Source: Lichenostomus cassidix
Taxonomy: Eukaryota > Chordata > Aves > Passeriformes > Meliphagidae
Reading direction: 5' to 3'
NCBI GenBank assembly: GCA_008360975.2
Contig: CM039193.1
Location: 4,392,501 to 4,456,500 of the forward strand
Length of the DNA: 64,000 nt
Shown here piece after piece: positions 36,601 to 51,000 of this stretch. Position 1 is the first letter of the stretch. Every line of letters begins with the position of its first letter. Made by a program: the position numbers and the translations under genes. The notes under the pieces are model-generated. The model ran no database searches. It saw only the letters and a program-made list of their open reading frames with translations, and had not been told where the DNA came from.

Positions 36601-39289
36601 ATTAGTCCACACTTTGACGAGTTGTTCCTGGGTTTGAAACGACGAGAGAAGGAAGGAACGAGACATCCAACCTGCCAGAGCTCGGCTGAGTGGTACCCAG
36701 AGCCCAAGTGCTGGGCAAATGCATGGCACAAGAAGAGTCCCATTGTGTCCTGTTCAGCACCTTGGCTCCAGTGGGAAAGGACACAAGCCTGGCTACTCTC
36801 TGTGCTCTGCTCCCCTGCAGCATCCACAGTCATTAACTGAGGGACAGAGCAACCCCAGTCCAGCTCCCTTTCTGGTTTGTTCATGAAATTGCCTAATCTT
36901 TTTGAGCCTTCCAGTACTATCTACCTCCACAGCCTCCTGAGCAACCAAATCCAGGTGTTAACTACCTGCTTAAGCTTATTACTTTCCCATCAAATATGTG
37001 TTATTTAATTTCACGTGTTTACTTTTATCTTAATCCAGGTAGGTATCTTGTGAAATGATGGAAAAGTGGTTTGCATCTTGAAGTCATATACATTAACTGG
37101 TAGAAGAAAGAACAAACCAAGAGAACAGCCATTGGCAAGGGACCACTTTGATGGTTCAGCATTTGTATTCAATCATCATATAATTTCTCCACCTCTATAT
37201 TTTCTTTGAATGAAAACATTACCCTAATTTCCTATTTATTGAACCCTAATCTCTGCCTGTTTTTCCTATTAAAGCTTTTTCCAGACTTCCACCCTCCCTT
37301 TCCCCAGAGAAAGGGTCTTTGAAAAGTTTTTATCAAATGTAATGTGTAATTTAGCCTGCTCCAGCTATTTCCAGATGGCCTCCAGTGTGCTGAAGTTATG
37401 CACTCACAATTTTCCAATGGAGAAGAAATAAATGGAAGCAAGACGGGATTTCCAAAGCAAGAACCTTGCAAGTACCCCAGGAATTGCAATACTTCATTTC
37501 TTCTAATAAAATCACACTGAATTAGATCCAATTTAGAGATACCAAACACTCCCAATGACTTCACCCTTGTCTCTAACCCAAAGAGCTTTTTCATGGAAAG
37601 AGGGCCACAGCACATGCAGGTATTCAGACTGTTGGCACACCTCACTGGAATCTTTTGCCTGAAAATCCAGCCATTAACATATGGAAGAATTGGAGCCAGT
37701 GCTTCTATTTTTATCATACACCATCTTTTCTGAGTTATAAGGTTCTCTGCATTAAAGGTATTTGGCAAAATACAAAAAAAAGACAGAAAATTGTGAATTA
37801 GGATCAAGAATTACAGCACAGAGGTTAGCCTGGCCATCAGTATGATGGCACTGTTTTCTCTATAGCATCCTCCCTCAAGTTTTGTGCTGCACAGTACAAA
37901 TATTCCTCAAAAGGAGCTCCTGAATAGCATTGTCAGGCAGCTCTTATAGGACAACGGCCTGGAGAGCCAGGAGACAGATGTGTCCACGTTCCTGTCTAAT
38001 ACCAGAAGCATCAGTAAAGCAAATATTCTTCTGCTTTCATTACAACAGGTTTTGTCACTTCACCACAGGCATTACTTCCTTGGCATGTCACATTTCACCT
38101 GAGACCCCACACCTGCCTAAGGCTCTGCTACCATGAACCTCTGGGCCACACTGAACCCCCACCACCCCACAAGGGGACAGGGCTGGGATCCAGAGCCCCA
38201 CATTCCTGATGCTAGAGAAGGAAAGCTAGAAGCTGCTCACCAACAATGCCACATTTCTGCAACAACACCTGCTCAGCACTTTATCCTGCTCACAAAGGAA
38301 GATGCTCAGAGGTAGCTCCAAGTGTACCTGCCCTGACCAAGTCCATCAAGAGCTCTCCTGAGCAGGGCAGAGCAGAGCAGGGTTCTGCCAGCAGCAAGGC
38401 AGTGGGTGCACTAGGACTCCATCCCATCTCGCTGACAGCTCTGCCTCATTGTTTCCCCCTGCAGCCATCTGCTTCTCGTGTCTTATTCTCAGATAGCAGA
38501 GCTGCTGTGAAGCAGCCCACCAGCTCCCCTCATGCTCACACAGCACCTACCAGCAGCATGGGATGCTGGGTCCCGAGCAGGGACCCGAAGTGTTACAGTG
38601 GAATAAGTCATAACACACAGAACAAAAGCTGTTTACAGAAGATGGTGTTGTTGGAGCTTCCCAGATATACTGCTGACAAGATAATGTCACATTTCATCAC
38701 AAGTTCCCTGATGTGTGTCAACAACAGGGGAGCCCTCTTCAACCAGTACAGCTGAAAGCACCCTGCATCAAAGTTGTAGGTCTGTATTTCAAAACTGCTG
38801 AGGAGAAACAAGGTTTATATTCCGATTAATTGTTCAGGATGAAAATATGGGCTCTGACATAATGTAATAGCTATTTTGGCACAACTTTTGAGGAGCATGA
38901 GTAAGCAGCCTCTCCTAATTGATGTGCAGATCCTGGAGTGGGTAGTAACTGCATAATAGCTTCATGTTGTCTTCTGAAAGTTAACACAGATGTGAACCCT
39001 GTCAAACTAGTCCACAGTTACCAGCAGCAGCTACTCACGGGAAGAATTTAACTCCATTTCATCCATTATCTACATTTTCTGTCTTCCACAGAAAATGGAT
39101 TAAGACAGGACGACTTGGACATCACAGCCTCAGTCAACACAAATTGTTCCAGGCCTCAGTGGTGGCAGGAGAACTCTAGCAGTCCATCAAAACCCCTTGG
39201 CTAAACAAGTTACCATCCAGCAGCAGGGCAAACAGAGCAGCCACGTGTGTGGTTAGACAACAGCCAACATGTTCTAAGACAGTTTAGCT

Positions 39290-39490
39290 TAGTCTGTGGT
39301 CAGAGGGGTTAGTGTTAACCTGCATTACGTGGTATTTGCTATGAACCAGGACTTTGCACATAGATAACTCCTGCAGCAGAGCTGACAGCAGTAAATTATT
39401 ACACAGAATTAACTAAACTACGCTTGAGCTGTAACATGATTAGCTCAGTGAGCCTGTATTTTTGGGTCATGGTTCCTATGGAGTAAGCAT
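39290..39490. promoter_or_regulatory. Candidate regulatory block
   Basis: A compositionally complex stretch contains TAGTGTTAACCTGCATTACG, AGTAAATTATTACACAG and AATTAACTAAAC, plus AACATGATTAGCTCAG. It has no visible repeat content and resembles conserved non-coding sequence. Function is inference. Confidence 0.22.
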
Positions 39491-42400
39491 AAAGCTCGAG
39501 AAGAGAGCCCTGGCAGGTTAACAGACCACTAGCATATGCTTCTCATTCATTTAAGAAATTCAGTATGTCAAGAATCAGACACAAAGCCCTCAAACTGCAC
39601 TCACTGGTGAAGGTGTCACTGGCTTTAAGTGTGGTACTTGTCATGCTTTCTACTGGAATGCTGGTTTTAAGACAGCAAAACTCAACCGCATACAAAGAAA
39701 CAACCACAGGGCAGCAGCCATGCAACTCACACATGACTTCTACCATGTTTTTATAAGGTCAGCAGCGTGATTTTAAGTTCCATCTAATTCAGCACGACTG
39801 CAAGATGCCACAGCAGGAGGAGTCTGGCCCACAGTCTGCTTCTCAATCCTCCCCTGGGCTGGGGCTTGTAACTGTGTGGCCATAGACCATGTCAGCTCTG
39901 TTAGCAGATGGAAAACTTATTACTTTTGAGCATGTGTGGTCCTTTCCCATTGGATCAGTGAGATGAAATAACTCTCCTTACAGCCATTTAGCAGCCCAGA
40001 TCCTTCTCAGGACTGGTCATAGGCAGACCTTGCAGAGCTCAGGTGTAGCACAAAACCACACCCAGATAGTGCAGAGTCCCTCTGACCGCGTTTCTGGGGT
40101 GAACTTTTACCCCACATTAGTGCCTTGGAAATCAAGTAGCTAAGTAAGTGATAAGAAGCTATTTTTTACCTTAACTCATTCAAATGATAGCAGAGACAAA
40201 GCCTCTGATTTCACATACCTAAGTTAGGGAGAAGATGGTTGGAAAAACTCTGAGCCATTTGCATCTTTGTTTTCAATGTTTTCTGAAGTTGGCATTGACA
40301 AAGAATTGGTAAAAGTGCACTTTAAAGTGAGAATGCACATTACAGGGCAAAAGCATGACAGACAGCACCGCTCTGCAAATATCTGTTCACATTCTGAACT
40401 GGAGCTGTTATGAACAGTTTCTGGTTCCCAGACCAAAAAAAGGTGTGTAATCAGCATTTCATGCACAAGATGTCCAGTATAAAAGGGGAAAGCTGCCACT
40501 TATTGCCGCAGTCACCCAAAACTCCTGGGCAGCAGAAACTGCTGCAGTTTCCCAGCCTGTCTGAGAGCCTTTACCTTATATCCAAAGGCAGGTCAGCCTG
40601 TGTGAACTGGTGATGCTAGCAGTCCAATACTGAAACGCACAGGACTTACCAGCTGGCACATACGTGCAATAAACTCACACTTTCTGAGGAAAATTAAACA
40701 CATCTGTACTCAGTGCTGGGAGTAGTTAAACAGTCCTCTTGCCAGAGGAAATGGGGACTTTTCTTTATAACACTAATGGCTGTGGTAGGATGTAAAATAC
40801 AGGCACAGCAGCATGAAGAGCTCTACCGACTAAATCACAAAGACCAGGCCAATTTTTGTGAAACAACTCTGCTGCTTGTAGGTGTAACTCTCTCCTTCTG
40901 TGCCTCTCTCCAACAATAACCTCTGCAGAATATGCTGGACTTGGGGTTCAGACTACAGTTAGAACAGAAAAGGGGATCTTCATCTTTGTACACCTCTCCC
41001 AGCCCCTGCAAATGCCTCACACCTTTTGGTAGTTGAACACTCACAGCCATCCCATGTCCAGATTTCAGAAAAAGCTGTACAATGAACCTCAGTGCAATAA
41101 AAACTCAGCATGCAATGTGATAAATACTGACTGCATTACTAACTCCCTATTTAATTCAGACCATCCCCTAACCTTGCAAGTGCAGAGGCAAGACTGTGCC
41201 TTTAACACACCTCTCATTAAGAACCCAGCTTCTAGCACAGCTCCCTGTAAACTGCATATAATCAAATTTCTGCACAACCCTGTTTCGGTTTCTCATTACT
41301 GCATATCTTTCATGTTTTAATTCACATGACATTAGATTTGCTGCACTAAATGAGCACCTTCTGAACTCCAGAATAAAATGGAGGTTAATTACTAAACCAG
41401 ATTTTTAAGTGAGAGTAAAACTCTATTAATGCCTAAAGCAATGCTAAACTTGACAACTTAATTGAAGTTAAGCATTGCAGAGTTAAACTGCCCCAACAGC
41501 TTTATTCAAGCTGCAGCTCACACAGTAAGACCTCCCAGGATCCCACGTTTTACCCAGATGACAAAGGACAGGACCCCTCCTGTTCCAGAATCTTGCAGTG
41601 AGATACTCTAATGGCATTTTTGATGGCCTTGTAAGATGCTCTGACCTCTCCCCCACCTGCTTCTCACCTGCCTCATACACACCACTGAGCCTTGGGATAA
41701 ATGAGGGGAGACAAACAAAAGCAATGGGCAAAGAGAGCCCCCACTTCATGAATTACAGGTAGAGGCAAAACTGCTATCAAAATCTGTCAACATCCAGCAA
41801 TCTCGTGGTGTTAATTTTGTCACCAAAGCATCCTGAGAGTGCAGCTATTCTGTTCACTGTTTACCACCCACAGTCACTCCAATTTACACAAGAAAAGCCC
41901 AAAAGGATTGCATAAATGCTAATATCATCCTCATCTAAAAACATGAAGGAAGAAGGACCACTGAGTCTAGTGGGTCTCAGGTTCCTCTGGAGCTTCTAGA
42001 TGGCATTAACAAATCTAATCCCTTCCCCAAAAAATGCTGCTTTGGGAAATCACCTGCAACTTTTCTGCTTATTTCTCAACAGTAACTGGAAATGCAAAAG
42101 GAACAAAGTCTGAAACAGTAAACATGGCTTATTTTCTATACTTGATGTTTTGCTATTGCCAGTCAACTCCAATTATCCAAACATGTCAGAGCTTGAGAAT
42201 ACAGAGAAATGAAGACAGCCTCAGAAAACACAGACTGGAGACTACATGGTCACCTTGATAGCTGATGCCAAGTCAATCAAGTAAGACTGCTACAGCAGGG
42301 CACAGCACTGTACTCTTGCTTGTAATTGACATTAATTGCTATTGAATCATTAAAGATTTTTATTTAATTGCTACACTTTGTTTTACCCTGGAAGACATCT

Positions 42401-43371
42401 GAAATAAACTTTTCCAGTAATTTCAATAACAGTTTCTTTGTGCTAAAGAACATACTCTTTAAAATCTCTGGTTTGTTGGCCCTTGAAGCTGTCAAAGACA
42501 ATCTGCACAAAACTGAAGTCCTAGACAGTCAAGACAAGATCAGTCCCAGCTGAAGATTAAATGCTCAATTCCATGTGATATTTGTTTAATATAGCTTGGC
42601 CAAAGTGCTCTGTATGCTGTCCTGATGAACAGAATCAGCTACAGGTCACAGAAAGCCACTTTGGGATAATTCTAGAATCGGTTCCTCGGTGTGCTGTGCA
42701 CAGAGCAAGAAATGGCCAAAGTTCATGTTTACTATTTCAGAAGTAATTTCAACTTCAGTGTATGAATTCATAGCAGACAAGTTAGTGCTGGCGCATCAAA
42801 GAATGGGAATATTTTAGTCAACAGCCTGGTGGAATTACTATACATGTTAAACAGCCCAGATAACATCGCAAGCGATGAGCATCTGACAAATGCTCTGCAC
42901 AAACAACACCAAGGCACAGCTCTGCAGCACTGGACACAACCTCTGCTCTGAAGCTGAAGTGTTTATTACATGCAAGGTTATGTTGTAGGGTGCTTTGCAT
43001 CTATCCACAATGGGCAACAGCAGAGCTAAAAACTAATCTGTGTCCAACAGGACTGAACCAAAATAAGGAAGAAAACCTGGCAGCCCTTGAGTCACGAATG
43101 AAAAGGATGCAGAAGTTTTGCCCACCAGATCTGCACCTAGACCTGTAGAATCCATTGTTTTAAGGGCAAACCCCAACAGTTTAGGTAAGAAATGCAACCC
43201 CTGTTTTTACTTCAAAAAGCAAAGCTGAGGGAGTGCAACTTGGGGAGGAGATATGCAGCCTCCTGCATAGTCCATCTTGAGTGCACTGTGATACCAAAGT
43301 CAAGAAACCAGTTTATGTACAGCTCAAAAAACAACCCAAAACACAAACAAAAAAACTGCACACGTTTTTCA

Positions 43372-43506
43372 CTGTGGGGGTCATCAATACTGGAACAGGT
43401 CATCCAGAGAAGCTGTGAAGCCTCTGTCTTCAGAGATACACAAACCCAGCATGACATGGCTCTGAGCAATGGAGCTGGACAAGATGATCTGCAGAGGTGT
43501 CACCTC
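43372..43506 (+). mobile_element. Diverged CR1 LINE fragment
   Basis: The plus strand resembles the end of the CR1 reverse transcriptase frame and the tail start: ATACTGGAACAGGTCATCCA, GAGAAGCTGTGAAGCCTCTG, then TGGAGCTGGACAAGATGATC and TGCAGAGGTGTCACC. Spacing and order match the consensus (ACTGGAACAGGCTGCCCAGG ... TTGGACTAGATGATC), but many substitutions and the absence of the terminal octamers mark it as old. Confidence 0.75.
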
Positions 43507-46500
43507 GGTGACTCTGAGTCTGTCTAGCCACAGGGTAAAGCTTCAGACTCTTGGAAATAGCCATATTCCAAACTTTCAGATCCTGTCCGTGCGACAGTTT
43601 CAGACTTGACAACGTTGTGCTTGGCTTTGAGAACAACCTAGTTTTGGATCCAGAAAGCTGTGGTCATATCCAGCTCCTTTCCCAGGGAAGCCACACAAGC
43701 ACTCACTGTTACAGTAGCCAAATGCATGTGGGGGCCGATAGGAACTGTTCTGTGTGATATAAGCATGTGCAAATCTAAATACTCATCTCAAACACTATCA
43801 TCAGAACATCAGAAACTAGATGCGCAGTTAAGTCTTTTGGGAAAAAAAAAAATTAAAAAAAATAAATGCCAGCTGATAGTGCTCATCCTCTGCTAAAGAG
43901 ACTACACCAAAATTCAGTTAATTCTGCATCTCATGTCGAAAAGATTACAAATTTATCTTTTCCTAGTGGGATTTTTTACTTTTCTAAGCAGTATTTCAAT
44001 GAAAGTGGAACATATTAAAATCACAGTGTCAGGCTTGAAAGTACATCAGATTTAGGTTCTTGCCATATGCTGAACACTCTTCTCCCAATCCAACTAGAGG
44101 GATTTTAGCTCAAACCATGAGCTGAAACTGAAGCACAAGCAGTCCTGAGCAGCACAGCTCAGATGCTTAAGGCTTGGTGGATCACTCCTGTGTTTGTCAC
44201 ACGCCTGGGGCTGCAACAAGATGAAACCTACAAGTACAAAACCAATTGAACTATTTAGGATTCTGAAATAAAGACTACACAGAAGTGTTGTATTGAACAA
44301 AGGTCTAATTGAGGCAGATCTTTAAACATATGCTTAACTTCAGCTGGCATTTAAGTCTGATCTCTTTCAAAGAAGCCTCACCCTGAACACTGGATGCTTT
44401 CTTAGCTTGCAGCTCCCACTACGCCAAGGATTTAAAGTACATTTAGGGGGGAGGACAGTCTATGCAGGCATTTGCTCAGGAAGAATGCTTTTTGGGAGAC
44501 ACTATGTATCATTTTAACATTTCAATTACTTCCACAACCTCAAATAAGCCCAAATTGTTTCTAAAATTCCACCACATAGACACCTCCCTGAATTTTAACT
44601 CAAATTCTCATCTTCGTCTAACAAGATTCCAGGAAACAGAAAAGAGCCTGTTCCCAAAAATTTCGATAAAATTCTGTTAAATTATCCAGATGGTTTTCAT
44701 TCCACAGAAAATACTAAACCAGCAGTCTGCAGAGCATAGCATTTTCTAAATACACAAAATAAAGAGAAAACAATGCACAAGTGGAAAGTGCAAATGCTGA
44801 GCCCATTATATTTTTGTTCCAGCAGAAATGCAGCACAATCAATACAATCTTGCAGTTCCAGAGGACCCATCTTTCTGCTGCCAGGGGTGCTCTGCAGCTG
44901 TGAGTGCCACCAAATAAACTGCACACAGTTCAACCATTTAATTTTTCCTGTGCTACATGCAGAAAGGAAGAACTGCATTCCCACCCACTTAACCTCCAAA
45001 AGCCAGCATTTCCTATAGCACAAGAAGCCAAAGAGCACCTACTGAACAACCTATGTACTTTGGATGACTCTGCAAGCAGCCAAATTTAGCAAATTTGCTA
45101 TTTTCTCCAAAGCACAGCCTGATTCTGCGGCTCTTAAATACAGGGGAAACTGTCTTAGATTAAATAGTGATTACAGATTTAGAATTTCAAGAGCTATGAA
45201 AGTCCTTGCCATAGAAAATAAACCCACTGAGAAGAGATGAGGACAGATACTGCAATTTTCTGTGCTGTGCTATTTAATAAATCTCAATGCAAAGGAATTA
45301 AATTACAGCTGAGGAAACAAGCATCTATATAATTATGCCACAACACCTGAAATCATTCAAATCTACCACCAGCAGAATCAGAAAACTGATCAGCAAGAGG
45401 AGCCATGAACAAAACCTCTCTGCAGTTACAGATGGATATTTCCCTTTCACATGGCATCTCACTAAAATGTTTCATAGCAACGGGGCAGGAGTTATCCCAC
45501 AGCAGAGGATGGGACTACTTATCACATAAACCAGAGCCATCCTGCAGAGTACACCCCAAAAATGAGAGGAAGAACAGGCCAGAGAGCAAACTCAGTACTT
45601 AAACTGAGTTTCTTTAACAGTAAGAAATCGCTGAAGTATTTATTCTTCAGGTCCTTAGGATGTTTTTTCATGCAGTGCTGCTGGTTGTGCTCATCATCCA
45701 GCCAGGAAGGCACAGACAAGAGCATCACCAGGCCCTGCTGAGCACAGTGACAGTGATGCTCTCGCAGTCCTTGGGGAGAGCAGGACCTTTCAGCTCCCCT
45801 GAGCCTCTGTGCCTTCCCAAAACAGCTGTTCAGGCTGCCCAGGAACAGCTCTGAGCATGGAAATGGTGGGACCACCAGCTGATAAAGCCACCATCAGGTG
45901 CCCTAGGTAGATGCTCACTGCAAGAGCCACCTTTCCTCATTTCTCCTTTGGAGCTGGTGCCCAGCACAGCAGAGCAGCATTCAGGAACACAAGACCACTG
46001 GATCTGTTCTTCTGCAAATCTACTTACAGTCTCAAGTGGTGCTGCAAGGCAAAAAGCCGAATGACCCCCAGTTTCCAAGAGCAAGTCCCTGAAGATCCCA
46101 CCTGAGAACCAAGAACACAACCCCAGAGTGGGGCAAGACACCACTGCAGGCACAGCCCAGGGAAATTTTGCCTTATGGACATCTTTGCACCCCAGAACAA
46201 CTCTTACAAGCACCTTCATTAGAAAGGCTAAGTGAGGGATAATTATGACTCCTCCACAAAGGAGGACTGACTGCTTTGGAAAGACAGCAATTACTGCCTG
46301 CTCAGAGGGATCTCTGCCAGAAAGCAGGAGGCTTTTCTTGGGAAATACCAAAAAAGTTGCAAGGAAGACCCCTCCCCGGCTCTGAAAATGTCCAGCAGCA
46401 GCACCAGGCCCCTTCCAGCCAACCCTGGTTTTGTTGTAGGGGCAGCTCCAGCACCTTTGAGATCCTCAGAACAAGGCAGATCCATTTCACACTTGTCTAC

Positions 46501-47990
46501 ATTACTCGACACACTTGAAAAACACTAAATCCTTGCTGGCCCACAGCATCTTCAGGGCTCACAGCCCCTACAGCACAGCTTTGGACAGTATCAGAAGTTG
46601 CATTAGTTGGGAACCAAATTATCACTTGCAGAGTAGTTTCGCAATTCGATTGAAACTGTAAATTGTGCAACAAGCTAAATTAAAAAACAAGTTTGTGATA
46701 CAGACATAATCTTAATTCAGCTCCTGCCTTACTCACCTTACTCCTTTGTAACTTGCTTCTACACAGATTCAAGCTCCTTTTGCTGTACCACAAATGACCT
46801 CACATTCCTAAAAAATGAAGCACTCCCATGAACTAACGTATGTTTGTCGTCACTCCTAATATCCACCTTTGCCTGAAGCTTCTTCACCAACACACACCAC
46901 TCTGAGAGGCCTTTTGGGCATCAGACTCCATACCATCCCTCAACCTCCTTGCCCTACTGCAACATTTCAGGACTCCTTCCCTTCATCCAAATATCTCTGC
47001 CCCGAAAATCACCACTCGTACTTCAAGCAGGTTCCTGTATTTCATGCTGTGACTTCAACTACAGAGATTTGGAAAACTACCTTTTAGATGGAGCTGAAAA
47101 CCATCTAATTCCTGAGCATATCTTACTCGCTTCCTGGTAGAGCTGTTCCACTTTGTACAACTATTTTTTGGAGCAAAGTGAGAACCATCCCATGCAAATA
47201 CTCTCTCCCTTGTGTTACACCAAGTCACTCCTGCCCCTACCAGCCTCAAAAAATACTGTACAAGGCAAAATAGAGTAGCTTCTGCAAAAAAAAAGAAACA
47301 CCTCACAAAGCCCATGGTTTATTGGTTTGGGCACTCCCAAGGATGGTGGGCACTTTCAATCCTATGTCTTGAGTCACAGTCAGGACTGGAACTCCAAACT
47401 TCAATGTGCTGAGTGGATAAAGCTGGGGCAGGGGGATGTCATACTCTTCCTCTTCCTCACTTCTGTAAGAGCACACCTGCCTTGGGCACGTCACTCCGAG
47501 GAAGGTTTAGCAACAGCTCCCCTGCACCAGACACCCAAATCTTTGAGGGACAGTGTTGAGCACCACCAACAGCCTCCTGCAGCCTTCCCTGGCTGACTGG
47601 GGCATTCCCAAACTCCACAAGCCTGCTTTGAGCCACCCCAAGCTCTTCAAGGAACCTGGACACCCAACTCAGGGTTTTGTTTTTTTTTTTTAAATTCCAC
47701 TAGGCAACAGAACACATAAAAATGAGATGATGCAAGGCCAACCCAAAGTTCCCTTAATGAACATAGCCCCAAGTGTCCAACAGGATGTGACAGGTGGAGG
47801 GGCAGGCGAGCCCAGCCGAGGATGAGGTCACGAAATGAGCAGTTTGCACAGCAAACTACTAATCTTAAATTCCAAACTCATTATGCACAAGCCTAACAAA
47901 CAAAGGAGCAGCTTAGCAGATTTACAATGTACCTTCTCCAAGGGTGGGATAATTATTTATCTGATAGCAACTCTTGTGATACAACAGCAA

Positions 47991-48005
47991 TAAATAAATA
48001 AATTA
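47991..48005. repeat. Short AAAT microsatellite
   Basis: AATAAATAAATAAAT: about three and a half copies of a 4-base unit. Confidence 0.8.
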
Positions 48006-51000
48006 TCCCAGCAGCTCTTGTGAACTGTGCCTGTGGCTTCACCAGACAGACTGACAGCTGGAATGTGCCTTTAGCTGGCTGAGCTTGGGTAGAGTTGTAA
48101 ATATTTGCTACAAATAAAATAAAGCTTGCTAGACCGAGCAGAAACCCAAACACAGTAGTTAATGGCATCTCAGGGGACAGACTGCAAGAGACCCACACCC
48201 CACTGAATTCCTTCCAGCTCCCAATGAACAGCCCCTATGAGTTTTTTCCCTTTGCTTTTCTCTAAGATGATTCCCTCCTGCATGCGTACACATGTCAATA
48301 CCATTCTGATTTCATCCTCTCAGGTTGAAACTGTTATTTATTGAGGCTGAAATTCATCAACATTATAGAAAGAGTTTGTACTCCTAATTTGGCTTTACAG
48401 CTGCATATTACCATACAGCGACACATCCAGAAAAAGCATTTCCAAAGTCATACTTTATACAAGCTCTCTCCTTTATTTAGATAAAAACCCAAAGAATCCT
48501 GAAAGGAAATAGTACATGTGCACAAAACATGCTCAGTTAGGCTCTCCCACTCAGATCTCTCAACGATCCCTTTCCATTTCTATGGCATTATTCCGACCTC
48601 CCAGTCTGAAGCTCCAGAACCACATGTCCCCCTTGCCCATATTCACAATTTTTCACCATCTGACAACTTCAAAGTCCACTCCCATCTTCTCACCCTGAAG
48701 CAGTACCTCCAGCCCAATTTTCTAGCTGGCTGCTTCTCCTCCAGAAAGGATCACAGTAGTTCTTGTTTTCTTTATGTGTTTATATACTACAACAGGATGG
48801 CTGGCAGTGAGATCAGTAAGAACCATTGCTCCTCTCTCCATTCTACAAAGCATCCTTCACTTGGGACATTCCAGTTTTTCCCACTTCTTGTTACTCTTCT
48901 CCGACCTCCAGACCCCAATGCCCCTGCCCTACTTGTTTCCCCCATTCCTGCAGAAATTTGTGTTGTCACATATTTGCAAAGAAAATAGACAGTGGCTCAG
49001 CATTCAGGTTACATGCAAGGCTTAACGATATATTATCATCTTGCTGCTTTAAACACATCAAAATTGGCAAACTTCCAGCACCTGAATAACTCAGAGATTA
49101 TCAACATCTTTCCAGGAACCCAAAATACCAATATTCACCTGGATTTTCTCAGAATTCACCCCAAATAAAATCTTTAATGTAACAGTAGGCCAAACCAGGC
49201 ACGTAATCCTTGCACACAGACAAAGACTGCCTCTGTAGGTTTTGAACAGACACAAACATCCTTCCAACTCTCCAAAACTTCAGTGCTCTCTTCACAAGCA
49301 ACCTCACAGGGTGGTCTGAGAAGACCAGACCCCCAACACACTCCCCCCAGCCACACCAGCCCAAACAGCAGGTTCAGGTGGGTTTACACCCATTTTGTGC
49401 CAGAAGAGCAGCACAAAGGAAGGTGCAACGTACCTGTGAATCTGGATCAGCTTTTTTTGGGGAGCAGTCAAGGAGGATGAATCCAGGTCTTCCCAGAGGT
49501 GGCAGCTGCAGCATTGTCCCCAGTGCAGCTGTTTCCCTGAGCTGTAATATCCCTATGAAATACCAACTGCAGGACTGGGCTCCAGCCACCTGACCCCACA
49601 CCTGAAGTCCTCTAGAGTAAGAGAAAAAGGATCTGAAAAAAAGGCACTTGTTTTTTCTCGATGCTCATTTCTCCAAGGAACACAGAATTCATGAACTCCA
49701 CATCTGCAAATGTATGTCCGCCTGCATTGTAAAGGAATAATCTTCACGGGAACTGACTTTAAAAAAACTTGTTTACGGTTAGAGGCAGCTAATTACAACA
49801 TTAAAATACTAGCCTGAACCCCACATTACACTTGCATTCTGTTTTACATAGCAGTATACGTAACAATCATCACAGCAAGCAGCTCTGTTGGCTCATGCTG
49901 GAAGAAATAATTATATATCACAGCAACACAATTTCGCCCTTCAACCTGCCAGTCCAGTCCATGCAGCAGCTGTGAGCAGCAGGTCAGGGTGGGGGGAGCC
50001 TACAGAGTGTTTCTACATAATCACTTACCACTGAAGAAAAAAAAGCTAAAAACCACCAGCCCCTGGCTTGCATGCTTGGCAGAAAGCTGCTAACACAAAC
50101 ATTACAGCAGCCCTTGCAGCAGGGATGTTACCAGAAAAAATGAGCTCGATCCAAAGGCACTATTAGTGATTGAAGTATTAGCTGGAAGTTGTAGTGCAAG
50201 CCCTCCTCAGTAATTGTCACCATTTCTGTGCTTGTACCACTGATACCCACACTATCCTGTTTCACTTGGACACTACTGTGACCTCTCTGAAACACTTATT
50301 CTCAAGTGAAACCCACAGACAACAGTAACTAAGGCCTGTGCAAGCCACAAGCTGGAAATCTGGGCAAAGACAGTGAGACAGAGCCTTTCAAAAGGCACCC
50401 CAAAACTGTTCCTGCCCACCCACAGCAAGCAGAGCCTTGGGGTGCCTGGCACTGAAAACTGCACTTCTGCCTCAATGGGCTGGAGAACAGTCTGACCTCT
50501 TCCAAGACTTTGGTTCCAGTGAACCTGAATATTTAAATCTTGACACTCAAAGCGGCATCAGTTTTTTTTTTTTACAGCTATTGCAGATAAAGCAGTGGCA
50601 TTTTTATGTTATGAATATGCAATAAAATTAGTTTTCCTGTGCTGTTCTTTTTCCCAGTGTGAAATGAAGTGTAAAACTACACACAAGCCACTAGTTGTGC
50701 TGTTACTGTTTAACTAGAGATTATTAAAAATAAATCATCGCAGTCCTAGTACAATATGATAGTGATGCAATGGTTAACTGTCCAGCAAAATCTGCCATGC
50801 CATGCTGCTTAATCATGTTGTCTTTGTTCCAGCAAAAAAAATATTAAAAGACAGTGAATTTTTCCAAGCAAAAAGGTTACAGCCTGTGTATTTCAAAAAC
50901 TTTTTGAATCCAAAATAGAACGAGGCAGACAACAATGGCCAAGAGCCTGACCAGCTTAATGGAAGTTGGACTCTCATTTTGTTCCCAACACTGAAACAGC

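Larger units (their letters stand above)
26124..43371 (-). other. MITF: MITF intron segment, no gene seen
   Basis: About 17 kb of non-coding intron. It includes a purine-rich stretch (26890-27360), A runs at 27328-27340, 31123-31133, 33607-33621, 33633-33645 and 33793-33810, and candidate regulatory blocks at 28420-28580 and 39290-39490. It also holds CACGTG hexamers at 33973, 37012 and 39242, and a 191-codon open frame at 37232-37807 on the minus strand that I do not recognise. No MITF exon is identified, although mammalian MITF has additional non-coding first exons in this intron. Confidence 0.55.

Noticed and set aside
36333..36884. 183-codon minus-strand frame
   Set aside because: No recognisable domain, low-stop composition and overlapping frames on both strands. 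Treated as chance.
38246..38755. 169-codon plus-strand frame
   Set aside because: No domain, and it is antisense within the MITF intron. A random open frame is the simplest reading.
45830..46351. 173-codon minus-strand frame
   Set aside because: No domain or family resemblance. Cys/Ser-rich composition typical of antisense open frames.
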